Positions 1 to 7,218 of a DNA stretch of 31,729 nt are shown in pieces; within the stretch, counting starts at the first letter, position 1, and each line of letters opens with the position of its first letter. Location: contig JAVBQQ010000051.1 of NCBI GenBank assembly GCA_031548875.1, positions 1 to 31,729 on the forward strand, in the 5' to 3' direction. The notes beneath the pieces are model-generated. The model searched no databases, was not told where the DNA came from, and was given only the letters and a program-made list of their open reading frames with translations. A program made the position numbers and the translations under genes. Origin of the DNA: JAAYCI01 sp031548875 (GTDB taxonomy: Bacteria; Bacillota; Clostridia; Oscillospirales; Ruminococcaceae).

Positions 1-849
1 GATTTCCTTGCGCAGCCGCTCGGTGCAGCTTTTCGCGTTGTCCCCGATGATTTTCAGCAGGGCATCCTTGCCCTCAAAACCCATCGACCCCAGCACCGCC
101 GCCGGGGTTTCAAAGTCCATCCCCGGCAGGGGAACGCCGAAACGCTGGCACACCACATAGGTAACGCAGGAGGTCAAAAACTCGGTGGCCTCCGGGTCGT
201 AACCCCTGTCCTGGCCGCGGTTCTCGCGGATGTCCTCATTGTGCAGGGTGGCGTGGACGTTGGCGTTCACAACGGCGGCAAAGGTTTCATAGTCGGTAAA
301 GCCACCATTCACCAGCACCGCATGGCCCTCGGGATCATACAAGGCAGGTACGGTCAGCCTTTCCTCGGCCAAGATAGGCACCGGCGAATGCTCCGCCAGC
401 CCATTGAAGGCTTTTTGCATCTCCGGGCTGTTCTCGGCCAGCGCGATGGTGGTTTTCTTCGACGGCTTGCCCACGGTCTGCGAAACGTCGTACACCATCT
501 TCACATCGTAAAAGGTGGTGCGGCCCTTGTCGGTGCCCACCAAAATCTTGATGCCCTTGTCCTTGTGCTCCTCCGGCACGTAGCGGCCCATATCGTACCA
601 CGCCTTTTTGCTCTCGACATGGCGGGCGTCGGGCATACTTTGGTACACCAGCATGGCGTTGCGGCTGGTGTAGCTGGGCACCGTCACCATCATGCGCAGG
701 AAAGCAGCCAGCTTGTCGGCATCGCCGCATACGCTCTCGATGCCCGCATCACAAATTTTGCGCAAGTCCTCCCGCTCGTCTTTTTTCTCCTTGGCGAAAG
801 CCTCGCGGCGCTCGTTGCGCTGCAGCGTGGATTGCAGGATATTTGCCAT
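1..849 (-). CDS. LtrC/ArdC-like ssDNA-binding protein, N-terminal part (runs off left edge)
   Basis: The frame stays open for 283 codons from an ATG at 849 to the window edge, so this is the N-terminus of a longer protein. The ATG follows AAAGGAG by 5 nt. Residues about 60-105 (SRNAMLVYQSMPDARHVESK, then a GIKILV strand) resemble the ArdC/LtrC N-terminal domain, which binds single-stranded DNA and is common in large proteins of Firmicutes conjugative elements. In that family a zinc-metallopeptidase-like HELxH motif often follows. Here the comparable stretch reads NANVHATLH, so the metal site looks degenerate. It starts 11 nt after the PcfB-like gene and is probably co-transcribed with it. The family call is by motif resemblance only, and whether helicase or methylase domains follow cannot be seen. 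Confidence 0.6.
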   Translation of the reverse strand, partial: MANILQSTLQRNERREAFAKEKKDEREDLRKICDAGIESVCGDADKLAAFLRMMVTVPSYTSRNAMLVYQSMPDARHVESKKAWYDMGRYVPEEHKDKGIKILVGTDKGRTTFYDVKMVYDVSQTVGKPSKKTTIALAENSPEMQKAFNGLAEHSPVPILAEERLTVPALYDPEGHAVLVNGGFTDYETFAAVVNANVHATLHNEDIRENRGQDRGYDPEATEFLTSCVTYVVCQRFGVPLPGMDFETPAAVLGSMGFEGKDALLKIIGDNAKSCTERLRKEI

Positions 850-860
850 TCATACTCCTT

Positions 861-1532
861 TCAGCGTGCGGCCCCGGTTTTTGCCGGGGCCTTGGGTATT
901 TTCGCCTTGGGTGTTTTTGCCGCTGCCTTGGCGTCGGCAACCTGGGCAAAATGGCGGATTTTCCCCATAGCGGACACGGGCAGCTTGTCGCCGCCCTCGC
1001 CGGCATCGGACAGGGCCGGGGCGCCGCCGTCATTCTCCCTGCTCGGCTTCGACTTCTCGTAGCCACTCCCGCGCTCGTTTGAGTTCTGCTCGGACACAGC
1101 GCGGGCCGGGGCGTTTTTTTCGTCATCCCTTTCGGGCGCCGGGTAGCCCAGCTTTTCATAGATGTGGTTGATGGCGCGGGCATCGCCCGACAGCGCCACA
1201 ATATCCACCATTTTATCGCTGTCTTTTGTCAGGAACACCGGGGGAAATATCGGCTTGTGGTACAGCACCCCATATTCCTTCGCCAGTTTTTTGAACGCGG
1301 GGATGTCGCCTTTTTTAATCTGAAAGATTTGAAGTTCCTGCCCGGTCTTGAGGGCCTGGTTCTTCAGGTTTGTCACGGGGGTCGCGCCCTTGCTCTGGCC
1401 CTCGCGCTTGAGAAGGGCGGCAAGCAGGGCGATGGCCTCTTTGCTCAGGCCCCCTGCGATTTTCGCCAGTTCCTCAAACACAATCATCCCATCGCGGACG
1501 ATCTGCTCGGATACGTCGCCGCCTGTGCTCAA
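861..1532 (-). CDS. PcfB-like protein (DUF3801), conjugation accessory factor
   Basis: This 223-aa protein begins at a TTG (1532) placed 7 nt after GGAGG. Residues 1-140 follow the PcfB/DUF3801 pattern: an N-terminal helix ending in LAALLKREGQ, a block built around LKTGQELQIFQIKKGDIPAF, and a block around AKEYGVLYHKPIFPPV. PcfB of the enterococcal plasmid pCF10 works with the PcfC coupling protein to bring the relaxosome to the type IV secretion channel; that role is known from the family and not shown here. The last 80 residues are a low-complexity Lys/Ala/Pro tail. The gene sits between the relaxase operon and the LtrC-like gene. Palindromes A and B (1555-1629) lie in its upstream region. 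Confidence 0.75.
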   Translation of the reverse strand: MSTGGDVSEQIVRDGMIVFEELAKIAGGLSKEAIALLAALLKREGQSKGATPVTNLKNQALKTGQELQIFQIKKGDIPAFKKLAKEYGVLYHKPIFPPVFLTKDSDKMVDIVALSGDARAINHIYEKLGYPAPERDDEKNAPARAVSEQNSNERGSGYEKSKPSRENDGGAPALSDAGEGGDKLPVSAMGKIRHFAQVADAKAAAKTPKAKIPKAPAKTGAAR

Positions 1533-1554
1533 TCATTCACCTCCATGTGTCTGC

Positions 1555-1582
1555 AACCTCGTCACATCAATGTGACAAGGTT
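1555..1582. repeat. Palindrome A of the GTNACAT-ATGTNAC family
   Basis: The site has 13-nt arms, AACCTCGTCACAT and ATGTGACAAGGTT, around a CA centre, with one mismatch between the arms. It lies 22 nt upstream of the PcfB-like start codon, between that gene and the relaxase. It belongs to a five-copy family in this element. Its centre is 2 nt, against 1 nt in the other copies. The position suits an operator or a ParB-binding site. Confidence 0.8.
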
Positions 1583-1604
1583 GGGTGTGTTCAATGCGTA
1601 TAGC

Positions 1605-1629
1605 ACCTTGTTACATAATGTTACGGGAT
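1605..1629. repeat. Palindrome B of the GTNACAT-ATGTNAC family
   Basis: The core GTTACAT-A-ATGTTAC occupies 1610-1624, with ACCTT on the left flank. It overlaps the relaxase stop codon (1611-1613) and the last relaxase codons, and its centre lies about 49 bp from that of palindrome A. This is the only copy that extends into coding sequence. Confidence 0.75.
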
Positions 1630-2963
1630 GCTTTTTCTTTTGCCCGGCTCCGCGCCGGCTCGGACGGCCGCTCCAGCAGGGCCTGCACGGCCAGCGTTTT
1701 GTCGCGGATAGTCTCGGCGTCTTGGGCGATCCGCTCGCACAGTCGCAGCTTTTGGCGCAGGGGCCGCAGGGCCGCGTTGATGCCCTCGATTTCTGCCGTG
1801 ATGCCCGGCACCTCCGAACCCCAGGCAAGCCGCCGCTGCGCATATAGGGGTTTGCGTTGCTCCACCAAAATATCGATCTCATTTTTCAGAGCATCGGCGT
1901 ACCATGCAAGCTGTGTGCCGCTCTCGATGCGGTTGTCGTACAGGAAACGGAATTGCCGGGTGTACCTATCCAGCTTGGCGAGATCCGCCCGCAGGGCGAA
2001 GGACACGCGCTGCGGCACCTGCCGCTTGCCCGCCTTGCCCAAGAGGTATAGATATTTGTAGTAGGCGGCCTTCAACCCCTTGAGCCGGGTGTGCTCCCGC
2101 GGCATACGGAAACGGCGGGGCCTCTTTTGGGTAGGGGACGTTTGCACTGGGGCGGTGGTGCTACGCGTTTCAATCATCCGGTGGATGTTGCTTTCCTCAT
2201 ACGCGCTGCCCAGCAGCTTGTATAGGCGCATATAGCCCTCGCCGTCCTTCGGCATCACCGCAATGTGCTTCACCCTCGGGCCGTGCTTCACCGCATAGCC
2301 CCTGCTCTCCAGCAGCTTCACAAAGGCTTCAAAGGAGGGGGATTTGTCGATGGCCTCCTGCACGTCGGCTCGCACCAGGCCCCGGCGGGTGGGCTTGCCT
2401 GCCCGTTCGTCCACCGCCTCTTTGTAGTGCTTACCGCAGCCCCTGGGGTTCTCGATGACGGACAGGCCCCGCTCCCGGCAGAGTTCATCCGATATGGCCC
2501 GGACGCCATCGTAATAGTCCCGCTTGGTGTGGACGTATTTTCTACCGTCCACAAAGGACACGGAATTAATGACAAAATGCGTGTGCAGGTGGTCGCGGTC
2601 GATGTGGGTGGCAACCACTACCTGAAAGCGGTCGCCCCACATGCGCCGGGCCAGCTCGACGCCGATCTCATGGGCCTGCCGGGGTGTTACCTCCCCGGGC
2701 GCAAAGGATTGGTAGCCGTGGTAGGCCAGCCGGCCGTCCGTTTTGCCCCACGCCTGCTTGGTGAGCATCATCTGCTCCCGTGCGTGTTCGGGCAGGCAGT
2801 TCACGCCGGTGACATACTCCACTTTTTCCTCTCGCGTCACATAGGTGAGCACGTTGCCGATTTCATCATGGCAGGCGTGCTCACTGGTTTTCTCCGGGTT
2901 GATCACATAGCCCAAAACATGGTCGAGGCGCTTTTTCACCGGCCATACAGAGGTCGTTGCCAT
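1611..2963 (-). CDS. Relaxase / mobilization nuclease (MOBP-like, PF03432 type)
   Basis: This 450-aa protein starts at ATG 2963, overlapping the mobC stop (ATGA). The relaxase three-His motif is clear at residues 120-132: H120, H125, H127 and H129 in HIDRDHLHTHFVIN. Y19 in HVLGYVINPEKT is a candidate for the tyrosine that attacks the nicked strand. Relaxases cut one strand at oriT, stay linked to its 5' end and pilot it into the recipient. Residues from about 290 onward are basic and helical, as in the C-terminal tails of these proteins. Gene order mobC-relaxase with candidate oriT hairpins just upstream (3325-3414) is typical of mobilization modules. The membership in the relaxase family is secure; the MOBP subclass is inferred. 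Confidence 0.92.
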   Translation of the reverse strand: MATTSVWPVKKRLDHVLGYVINPEKTSEHACHDEIGNVLTYVTREEKVEYVTGVNCLPEHAREQMMLTKQAWGKTDGRLAYHGYQSFAPGEVTPRQAHEIGVELARRMWGDRFQVVVATHIDRDHLHTHFVINSVSFVDGRKYVHTKRDYYDGVRAISDELCRERGLSVIENPRGCGKHYKEAVDERAGKPTRRGLVRADVQEAIDKSPSFEAFVKLLESRGYAVKHGPRVKHIAVMPKDGEGYMRLYKLLGSAYEESNIHRMIETRSTTAPVQTSPTQKRPRRFRMPREHTRLKGLKAAYYKYLYLLGKAGKRQVPQRVSFALRADLAKLDRYTRQFRFLYDNRIESGTQLAWYADALKNEIDILVEQRKPLYAQRRLAWGSEVPGITAEIEGINAALRPLRQKLRLCERIAQDAETIRDKTLAVQALLERPSEPARSRAKEKASRNIM

Positions 2964-3280
2964 CAGCCGCCGTCAACGGCCTGCTGGATATTCAAAATCG
3001 CCGCCCGCAGTTCCGCCGCCATCTGCTCATAGGTGGCGCCGTCGATTTTGCCGCCCGAGTTCGCTACCTTGGCGATCTGATTCAAATTTGTGCCGATGCG
3101 GTAAAGCTCGGCGGTCATGGCGTGGTAGTCGGCGGGCGGCATTTCCTTCACCACCGCCCCTCGGATGATCTGGCGGAACACGGCCGACATGGATTGGTTG
3201 GAAACACGCGCCAGATACTCAAGCCGTGCCCGGCTTTCATTGTCCACATACAGGTGTGTGCGCTGATGCTTATTGCTCAA
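2963..3280 (-). CDS. mobC: MobC-like relaxosome accessory protein
   Basis: This 105-aa protein starts at TTG 3280, 6 nt after AAGGAG. Residues 1-45 form a ribbon-helix-helix-like DNA-binding unit (strand THLYVDNESRARLEYLA, then helix MSAVFRQIIRGA). Residues 55-100 carry the MobC signature, including ELYRIGTNLNQIAKVAN. MobC proteins bind oriT and help the relaxase open and nick it. The stop overlaps the relaxase ATG, so the two are translationally coupled. No change in composition or truncation is seen. Confidence 0.88.
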   Translation of the reverse strand: MSNKHQRTHLYVDNESRARLEYLARVSNQSMSAVFRQIIRGAVVKEMPPADYHAMTAELYRIGTNLNQIAKVANSGGKIDGATYEQMAAELRAAILNIQQAVDGG

Positions 3281-3324
3281 ATAGGGCTCCTTTCATTCGC
3301 GGCCCACAGACCGCCGTGGGGGTT

Positions 3325-3414
3325 TTAGGGGGAAGCGAAGCTCCCCCTAACAAGCAGTAAAGTGGGCGACGGCCCACCTTTACGTTGCTTGCAGGGACAG
3401 GCGCAGCCTGTCCC
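3325..3414. other. Three adjacent hairpins upstream of mobC, candidate oriT
   Basis: The 190-nt gap between the preceding gene and mobC holds three consecutive inverted repeats. H3 (3325-3350) pairs TTAGGGGGA with TCCCCCTAA. H2 (3351-3391) is a 17-bp interrupted stem, CAAGCA/TGCTTG then GTAAAG/CTTTAC then TGGGC/GCCCA, with a GACG loop. H1 (3394-3414) pairs GGGACAGGC with GCCTGTCCC around GCA and is followed by TTTT on the plus strand. Inverted repeats directly upstream of mobC-relaxase genes are the usual place for oriT. H1 alone could instead be a terminator. The nick site cannot be assigned from sequence. Confidence 0.5.
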
Positions 3415-3469
3415 TTTTCCCGCCCATCGCCTGGTGATCATTTGGTAAACTCAAACGAGATATATTGAT

Positions 3470-4276
3470 TCAACGTGTATCGCCGCCCTTGGCGGAGCGG
3501 CTTCCTTTCTTCGGTTTTTTGCGGATGAATTTGGAATAGTCGATGGTGTTGTCCGGCTCGGCCTCTCTGGCCGAGGCCGCAACCTCCAACTTCGGTGCGG
3601 GCGGCGCCTGTCCCTCCACGGTATAGCCGGGCAAGAGCTGGCCGTTCCGGCTGAACTTCCAAGCAAGGTTTTTGGGCACAGGCGGGGAAATTTCCACAAA
3701 ATACTGCGCGTGGGCGGTAATGCGGCCGATGACATAGTTGTCCAGCTTTTCCTTATCGGTAAAGCGTTTTTTATCCTGGCCGGCAATGTGCCCGCCGCCG
3801 TGGGCATGTGGGGGGAAGTTGTAGGAGACGCTCCAGTCCACCATCCAGCCAGCATCATCGTGTGTTTTAGTGGTGGGGTTAAACTTGGTTTCCGCGGTGA
3901 TTTTGTAGGTCATCTTGTACACCATGTTGCTGCACTCAAACCCGTAATCCGTGACCTGCCACTCGTTCGCGGTATGCTTGACCGGCGGGGTTTTGACGTA
4001 CTCGATGGCTTTTTCCAGCAGCATGGTGCCCGCGGCCTGCTCCTCCCACTCCTTCACCGCATCGACGAGCTTTGCGAAAATCGCCTTTTCCCGGGCGGCG
4101 CTGTCCTCACGGAGCGCCGCCAGCTTGTCGGCAGGCATGGGGGTCAACGCTGCCAGCCGGGTGCCGTCGTCACGGTAGCGAAGGGAATGTTCAATCTTGA
4201 TCCTGTCGCCGGGCAGCAGATTATCGCCGTATTTGTTCACTTCATAAAAGTCGTTTTTTTCAAGCAGTTGTTTCAC
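3470..4276 (-). CDS. Unrecognised conjugative-element protein
   Basis: I do not recognise the family. The frame is open from ATG 4321, but that start would overlap the upstream gene by 62 bp with no ribosome binding site. GTG 4276 overlaps it by only 17 bp and sits in the GGGGAGG stretch, and a CTG 12 nt later has GGAGG 8 nt upstream. I take GTG 4276 (268 aa) with low certainty. The protein looks soluble, with no signal peptide or membrane span. It has a charged helical part (about residues 25-75) and a central aromatic region with HAHGGGHIAGQDKKRF. A basic C-terminus is built on KKPKKGSRSAKGGD. It lies between the DUF3846 gene and the candidate oriT, so a role in transfer is only a positional guess. 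Confidence 0.6.
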   Translation of the reverse strand: MKQLLEKNDFYEVNKYGDNLLPGDRIKIEHSLRYRDDGTRLAALTPMPADKLAALREDSAAREKAIFAKLVDAVKEWEEQAAGTMLLEKAIEYVKTPPVKHTANEWQVTDYGFECSNMVYKMTYKITAETKFNPTTKTHDDAGWMVDWSVSYNFPPHAHGGGHIAGQDKKRFTDKEKLDNYVIGRITAHAQYFVEISPPVPKNLAWKFSRNGQLLPGYTVEGQAPPAPKLEVAASAREAEPDNTIDYSKFIRKKPKKGSRSAKGGDTR

Positions 4277-4664
4277 CTCCCCGCCAAAGCACAATTTTGT
4301 TGTTCTCACGGATAAACACATGCGGAGTAAGGAATTGGCACTGGTAGCGCCGCGCCTGTTCCGGGCAAAGACTGCGCAGCCTGTCCGGGTATAGCCGCCC
4401 AGCTATGAGGAAAGGGCCGGAAATGATGAAAGCGATATTGCCGTTTTCATCGAGCACAGCCCGGTTCAACCGCCGGCCCTCACCGGGCAGGGCGGCATTG
4501 AACAGAAAACAGGCAGCGTCCTCGGGCGTGTCATGCCTGTGGATGGCATCTCCGCCGATGTGGGCCAAGACACCATCCCGGCTGTTTTTCACCCACACCT
4601 CGCGGGGAGGCTGTTCCGGCTCCACCAACGGGGCGTTGAAAACAGCATCGGAAAAAATCGTCAA
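4260..4664 (-). CDS. DUF3846 domain protein
   Basis: The start chosen is TTG 4664, overlapping the TGA of the upstream gene (TTGA) with AAGGTGG about 7 nt before it; this gives 134 aa. A longer frame exists upstream but only repeats the neighbour's coding region. The body matches the DUF3846 layout: a VEPEQPPREVWVKN opening, an IGGDAI segment, then NRAVLDENGNIAFIISGPF and a C-terminal SLCPEQARRYQCQF. DUF3846 proteins are common on conjugative elements and phages of Clostridia and their function is unknown. The gene is translationally coupled to the DUF7768 gene in front and overlaps the next gene, so all three form one operon. Confidence 0.72.
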   Translation of the reverse strand: MTIFSDAVFNAPLVEPEQPPREVWVKNSRDGVLAHIGGDAIHRHDTPEDAACFLFNAALPGEGRRLNRAVLDENGNIAFIISGPFLIAGRLYPDRLRSLCPEQARRYQCQFLTPHVFIRENNKIVLWRGGETTA

Positions 4665-5032
4665 TGCGCCACCTTGCCTTTGTCCTGGGCCTCGGGTTTC
4701 TGCCGCTGGATGATAAGGATGCCGTCGAGGGTGGCGGCCGGGATGTTGAGGCGGCGGGCCAGCATCAAATCGCATACCATCTCCTCGGTGATTTGGGGGC
4801 CGCAGGCAACCACCATGCGGCAGCGCCGCAGCAGGCTATGTGCCATTTCGACGGCGGCCTGGCGTTCCTTTGCCGCCCGCAGATTTAAAAACTGCGGGAA
4901 CAGCAGCGCGGGGGCGATGGGCAGGTAGCCCGCTTCAAACAACTGGCGGCAATACTCGCGGATTTTGTTCAGTTCCGTCGCGTTGCCGCCCTTGCCCGGT
5001 GCGCACACATAGGCAAATGGGTATTTGGTCAA
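4661..5032 (-). CDS. DUF7768 (nucleoside-2-deoxyribosyltransferase-like) protein
   Basis: TTG 5032 is chosen because GGAGG lies 7 nt upstream and the family begins right there with the strand FAYVCAPGKGG; an ATG at 5095 would add 21 unrelated residues. The 123-aa protein has the DUF7768 pattern: a first beta strand and glycine loop, then EYCRQLFEAGYLPIAPALLF, then EMAHSLLRRCRMVVACG and a final NIPAATLDGI strand. The fold is related to DUF4406 and nucleoside deoxyribosyltransferases, but no substrate is known. These genes are frequent in mobile elements. It is the first gene of the operon leading to the DUF3846 gene, and palindrome C lies 62 nt upstream of its start. Confidence 0.72.
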   Translation of the reverse strand: MTKYPFAYVCAPGKGGNATELNKIREYCRQLFEAGYLPIAPALLFPQFLNLRAAKERQAAVEMAHSLLRRCRMVVACGPQITEEMVCDLMLARRLNIPAATLDGILIIQRQKPEAQDKGKVAH

Positions 5033-5050
5033 TATGAATCCTCCCAATGT

Positions 5051-5086
5051 AAAATGCCGCCCCATTATGCAGGGGCGGCGCATTTT
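5051..5086. terminator. Terminator-like hairpin between parB and the DUF7768 gene
   Basis: AAAATGCCGCCCC (5051-5063) pairs with GGGGCGG-CG-CATTTT (5072-5086) with a short bulge. T runs follow on both strands, so it could act in either direction. Minus-strand transcription from parAB would end here before the DUF7768 operon. Confidence 0.6.
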
Positions 5087-5093
5087 TAACATC

Positions 5094-5118
5094 ACCTCGT
5101 AACATAATGTTACAAGGT
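5094..5118. repeat. Palindrome C of the GTNACAT-ATGTNAC family
   Basis: The core GTAACAT-A-ATGTTAC (5099-5113) is a perfect palindrome, extended by ACCTC on the left and AAGGT on the right to 12-nt arms with one mismatch. It lies between the 3' end of parB (5140) and the DUF7768 gene, where it could serve as that operon's operator or as a centromere-like site. Confidence 0.85.
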
Positions 5119-5139
5119 CGCGTCACACATGGCCCACCG

Positions 5140-7218
5140 TCATTTTATCTTGCGGGGCAATTTATCCTGGGGGCCTTTGCCCTTGCCGGGACGAGGCTTG
5201 TTTTTCAGAAAGTCGTCCAGGGCCTTGGTGCCGCTGTCGGGTGGGTCGGGCTTCGCCAAAGCGGTGACGGTGGTTTTCTCAGCTTTGGGCGGCTCGATGG
5301 CTGTGGGCGGAGTGCCCGAGGTCTTGGTGTCTACCTTGGGCGGTGTGGTGGTCGTGGGCGGTGTGACCGGGGCTTTAGAATCCACCTTGAGCGGTTCCGG
5401 GGCCGGAGGCGGAGTGGTCGGGGCCTTTGCATCCACCTTGGGCGGCGCGGTGGCTGTGGGCGGAGCGGCCGGAGCCTTGGTGTCCACCTTGGACGGCTCG
5501 CTGGCCGTGGGCGGAGTAGCCGGGGCCTTGGCATCCACCTTGGGCGGCGCGGTGGCTGTGGGCGGAGTGGCCGGAGCCTTGGTATCCACCTTGGGCGGTG
5601 TGGTAGCCGCAGGTGGAGTGGCCGGGGCCTTGGTGTCCACCTTGGGCGGTTCCGGGGGCGGAGGCGGAGTGGCCGGGGCTTTGGCCGCCTTTTCAGCGGC
5701 CTCCCGCGCCTCGGCTCGGTTGATAATCTGCGTGGTCGGCGTGGTCACAGCGTTTATCGGTGGGGCGGGTTTGACCTCGGCGGCCTTTTCATTCTGATTT
5801 CTCTCCTGCCCCTTTACCAGCGCCTCCTTGATAGCGGCCACATATTCGTCGTTGGTATAGCAGCCCGGCGCATACTGCCGTATGTCCGCCTTGGGCAAAA
5901 TCACATTGTCTTTGCGCAATTCGGCCAGGTATTCGGTGCGAATATACGATTTCGTGGCGTCAACCGCCGGCCCGGCCTGCTGCGCGGGCTGGGCCGCAGG
6001 GGGTTCCAGCGTGGGGGCCGCCGAGTTGTAGTTGGAGCGGCCCGCGTCCGGGGCTGGAGTATTCACCGTCTGGAAAGGGATGGCTTTGGTATCCACCGCT
6101 GTGCCGGGCCGGGCCTGTCCGTCGCCCTGCGCGGGCACATGCCCAGCGATAGCGGCAGCCCCCACAGGGGCGGCGGTGTCACCCTCCTTCGCCACGCTGG
6201 CGGCGGGGGCCTGCGGCCCTGCCGCTTCTTTTTCCGCCTGTGCCTGTTCTTCCTTTTCCGGCGCCGGGGGCGGAAAAATTTCGGCCAGGCGCTCACCGTT
6301 CATGATGCGGTCGATCTGATCCTCGGTGAGCAGAGCATCTTTTTCCTTCCACTTGCCGCTGGTTTTCACCAGCTCCTGCTGGTGCTGGCGCACGGCGATG
6401 GCCTGGGCCACCGTGGGCGCCCTGTCCTCCATCACCATCCAGTCATAAAAAAGTTCCTGCACGGCGGCAGGAAGGAAAGCGATCTCATAGGCGGGCGTCT
6501 CGGAAAGCGTCTTGTCATTGACGGCCTCCTTTAAATCCGGCGCCAAGTCCAGCAGCTTTACCTTGCGCTGCACATACATACGATTTTTATTAATCTTTTC
6601 CGCTATGGCCTCGTCGGTGCGCTTCAGCTTGCCATTCGGGTCGCGCTTGCCCATGCGGTTCATGGCGTCCATCTGCATCTTCAGCGCCTTGGCCTCGTCC
6701 AGCGGCAAAATGGTCTCGCGCTTGAGGTTGGCGTCCACCATCAGCAAAATGGCCTGGTCTTGGGTTAGGCCGTGCTTGATGAGCACCGGCACTTCCTTGA
6801 GGCCGAGCATCTGGCAGGCCCGGTGGCGACGGTGGCCGGACAGTATCTCAAAACCGCCCTCCTTGCGGCGCTGCACCACAATGCGCTCCAACAGGCCCTC
6901 GCGCTGGATGCTGTCCACCAGCTTTGCCATATCGTTGTCGTTTTCATCCACCGTGTAGGGGTGGTCGGGAAAACCGTGTAGCGCCTCAGTGGGCGCCAGG
7001 GCCAGCTCGTCCTCTTTTTTTTGGACGCCCGGCTGCTGGGGCGTTTGCACGGCGGGCGCGGCCTTTGCTTCCTCTTTCTTGGGAGCGTCCGGCGCCTGGG
7101 ATGCCTGCCCGACAGGCGCGGTCTTTTCCTCCTCTTTCTTTGGGGGAGTGGTGTCGAACAGCGTATCCACACCTTTGAAAGCGGATTGCTTATTATCGTT
7201 CGGGTTTTTATCAGCCAA
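5140..7218 (-). CDS. parB: ParB/Spo0J-family partition protein with a long repetitive C-terminal tail
   Basis: This 692-aa protein starts at TTG 7218, 9 nt after AGGAGG, and overlaps the parA stop by 8 nt. Residues 75-330 are a ParB core: HPYTVDENDNDMAKLVDSI, then SGHRRHRACQMLGL at 127-140, which matches the GERRxRA nucleotide (CTP) box of ParB, then a helix-turn-helix region rich in INKNRMYVQRKV. ParB binds parS sites and works with ParA to segregate or stabilise the element. The N-terminal 70 residues are a Lys/Glu/Pro/Ala linker. Residues 330-692 are Pro/Ala/Lys-rich and include about seven 17-residue repeats. Usual ParB proteins are near 300 aa, so the tail doubles the size. The palindromes found in this element are candidate target sites. 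Confidence 0.88.
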   Translation of the reverse strand: MADKNPNDNKQSAFKGVDTLFDTTPPKKEEEKTAPVGQASQAPDAPKKEEAKAAPAVQTPQQPGVQKKEDELALAPTEALHGFPDHPYTVDENDNDMAKLVDSIQREGLLERIVVQRRKEGGFEILSGHRRHRACQMLGLKEVPVLIKHGLTQDQAILLMVDANLKRETILPLDEAKALKMQMDAMNRMGKRDPNGKLKRTDEAIAEKINKNRMYVQRKVKLLDLAPDLKEAVNDKTLSETPAYEIAFLPAAVQELFYDWMVMEDRAPTVAQAIAVRQHQQELVKTSGKWKEKDALLTEDQIDRIMNGERLAEIFPPPAPEKEEQAQAEKEAAGPQAPAASVAKEGDTAAPVGAAAIAGHVPAQGDGQARPGTAVDTKAIPFQTVNTPAPDAGRSNYNSAAPTLEPPAAQPAQQAGPAVDATKSYIRTEYLAELRKDNVILPKADIRQYAPGCYTNDEYVAAIKEALVKGQERNQNEKAAEVKPAPPINAVTTPTTQIINRAEAREAAEKAAKAPATPPPPPEPPKVDTKAPATPPAATTPPKVDTKAPATPPTATAPPKVDAKAPATPPTASEPSKVDTKAPAAPPTATAPPKVDAKAPTTPPPAPEPLKVDSKAPVTPPTTTTPPKVDTKTSGTPPTAIEPPKAEKTTVTALAKPDPPDSGTKALDDFLKNKPRPGKGKGPQDKLPRKIK
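5285..5660 (-). repeat. Tandem 51-bp repeats inside parB
   Basis: About seven in-frame copies of a 51-bp unit encode a 17-residue motif close to PPKVDTKAPATPPTATA. On the plus strand the landmark CACCTTGGGCGG recurs every 51 bp (for example near 5433, 5484 and 5535). Copies vary at a few codons (KVDT, KVDA, KVDS), so the array is not a recent perfect amplification. The encoded stretch is predicted to be extended and disordered. Confidence 0.85.

Noticed and set aside
3394..3418. GGGACAGGC hairpin with TTTT as a plain terminator
   Set aside because: The T tract lies on the plus strand while the flanking genes are on the minus strand, and the hairpin is one of three, so I grouped it with the oriT candidate.
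5107..6534. Gly/Arg-rich open frame opposite parB, looking like a repetitive surface protein
   Set aside because: It is the antisense reading of the ParB Pro/Ala/Lys tail repeats.
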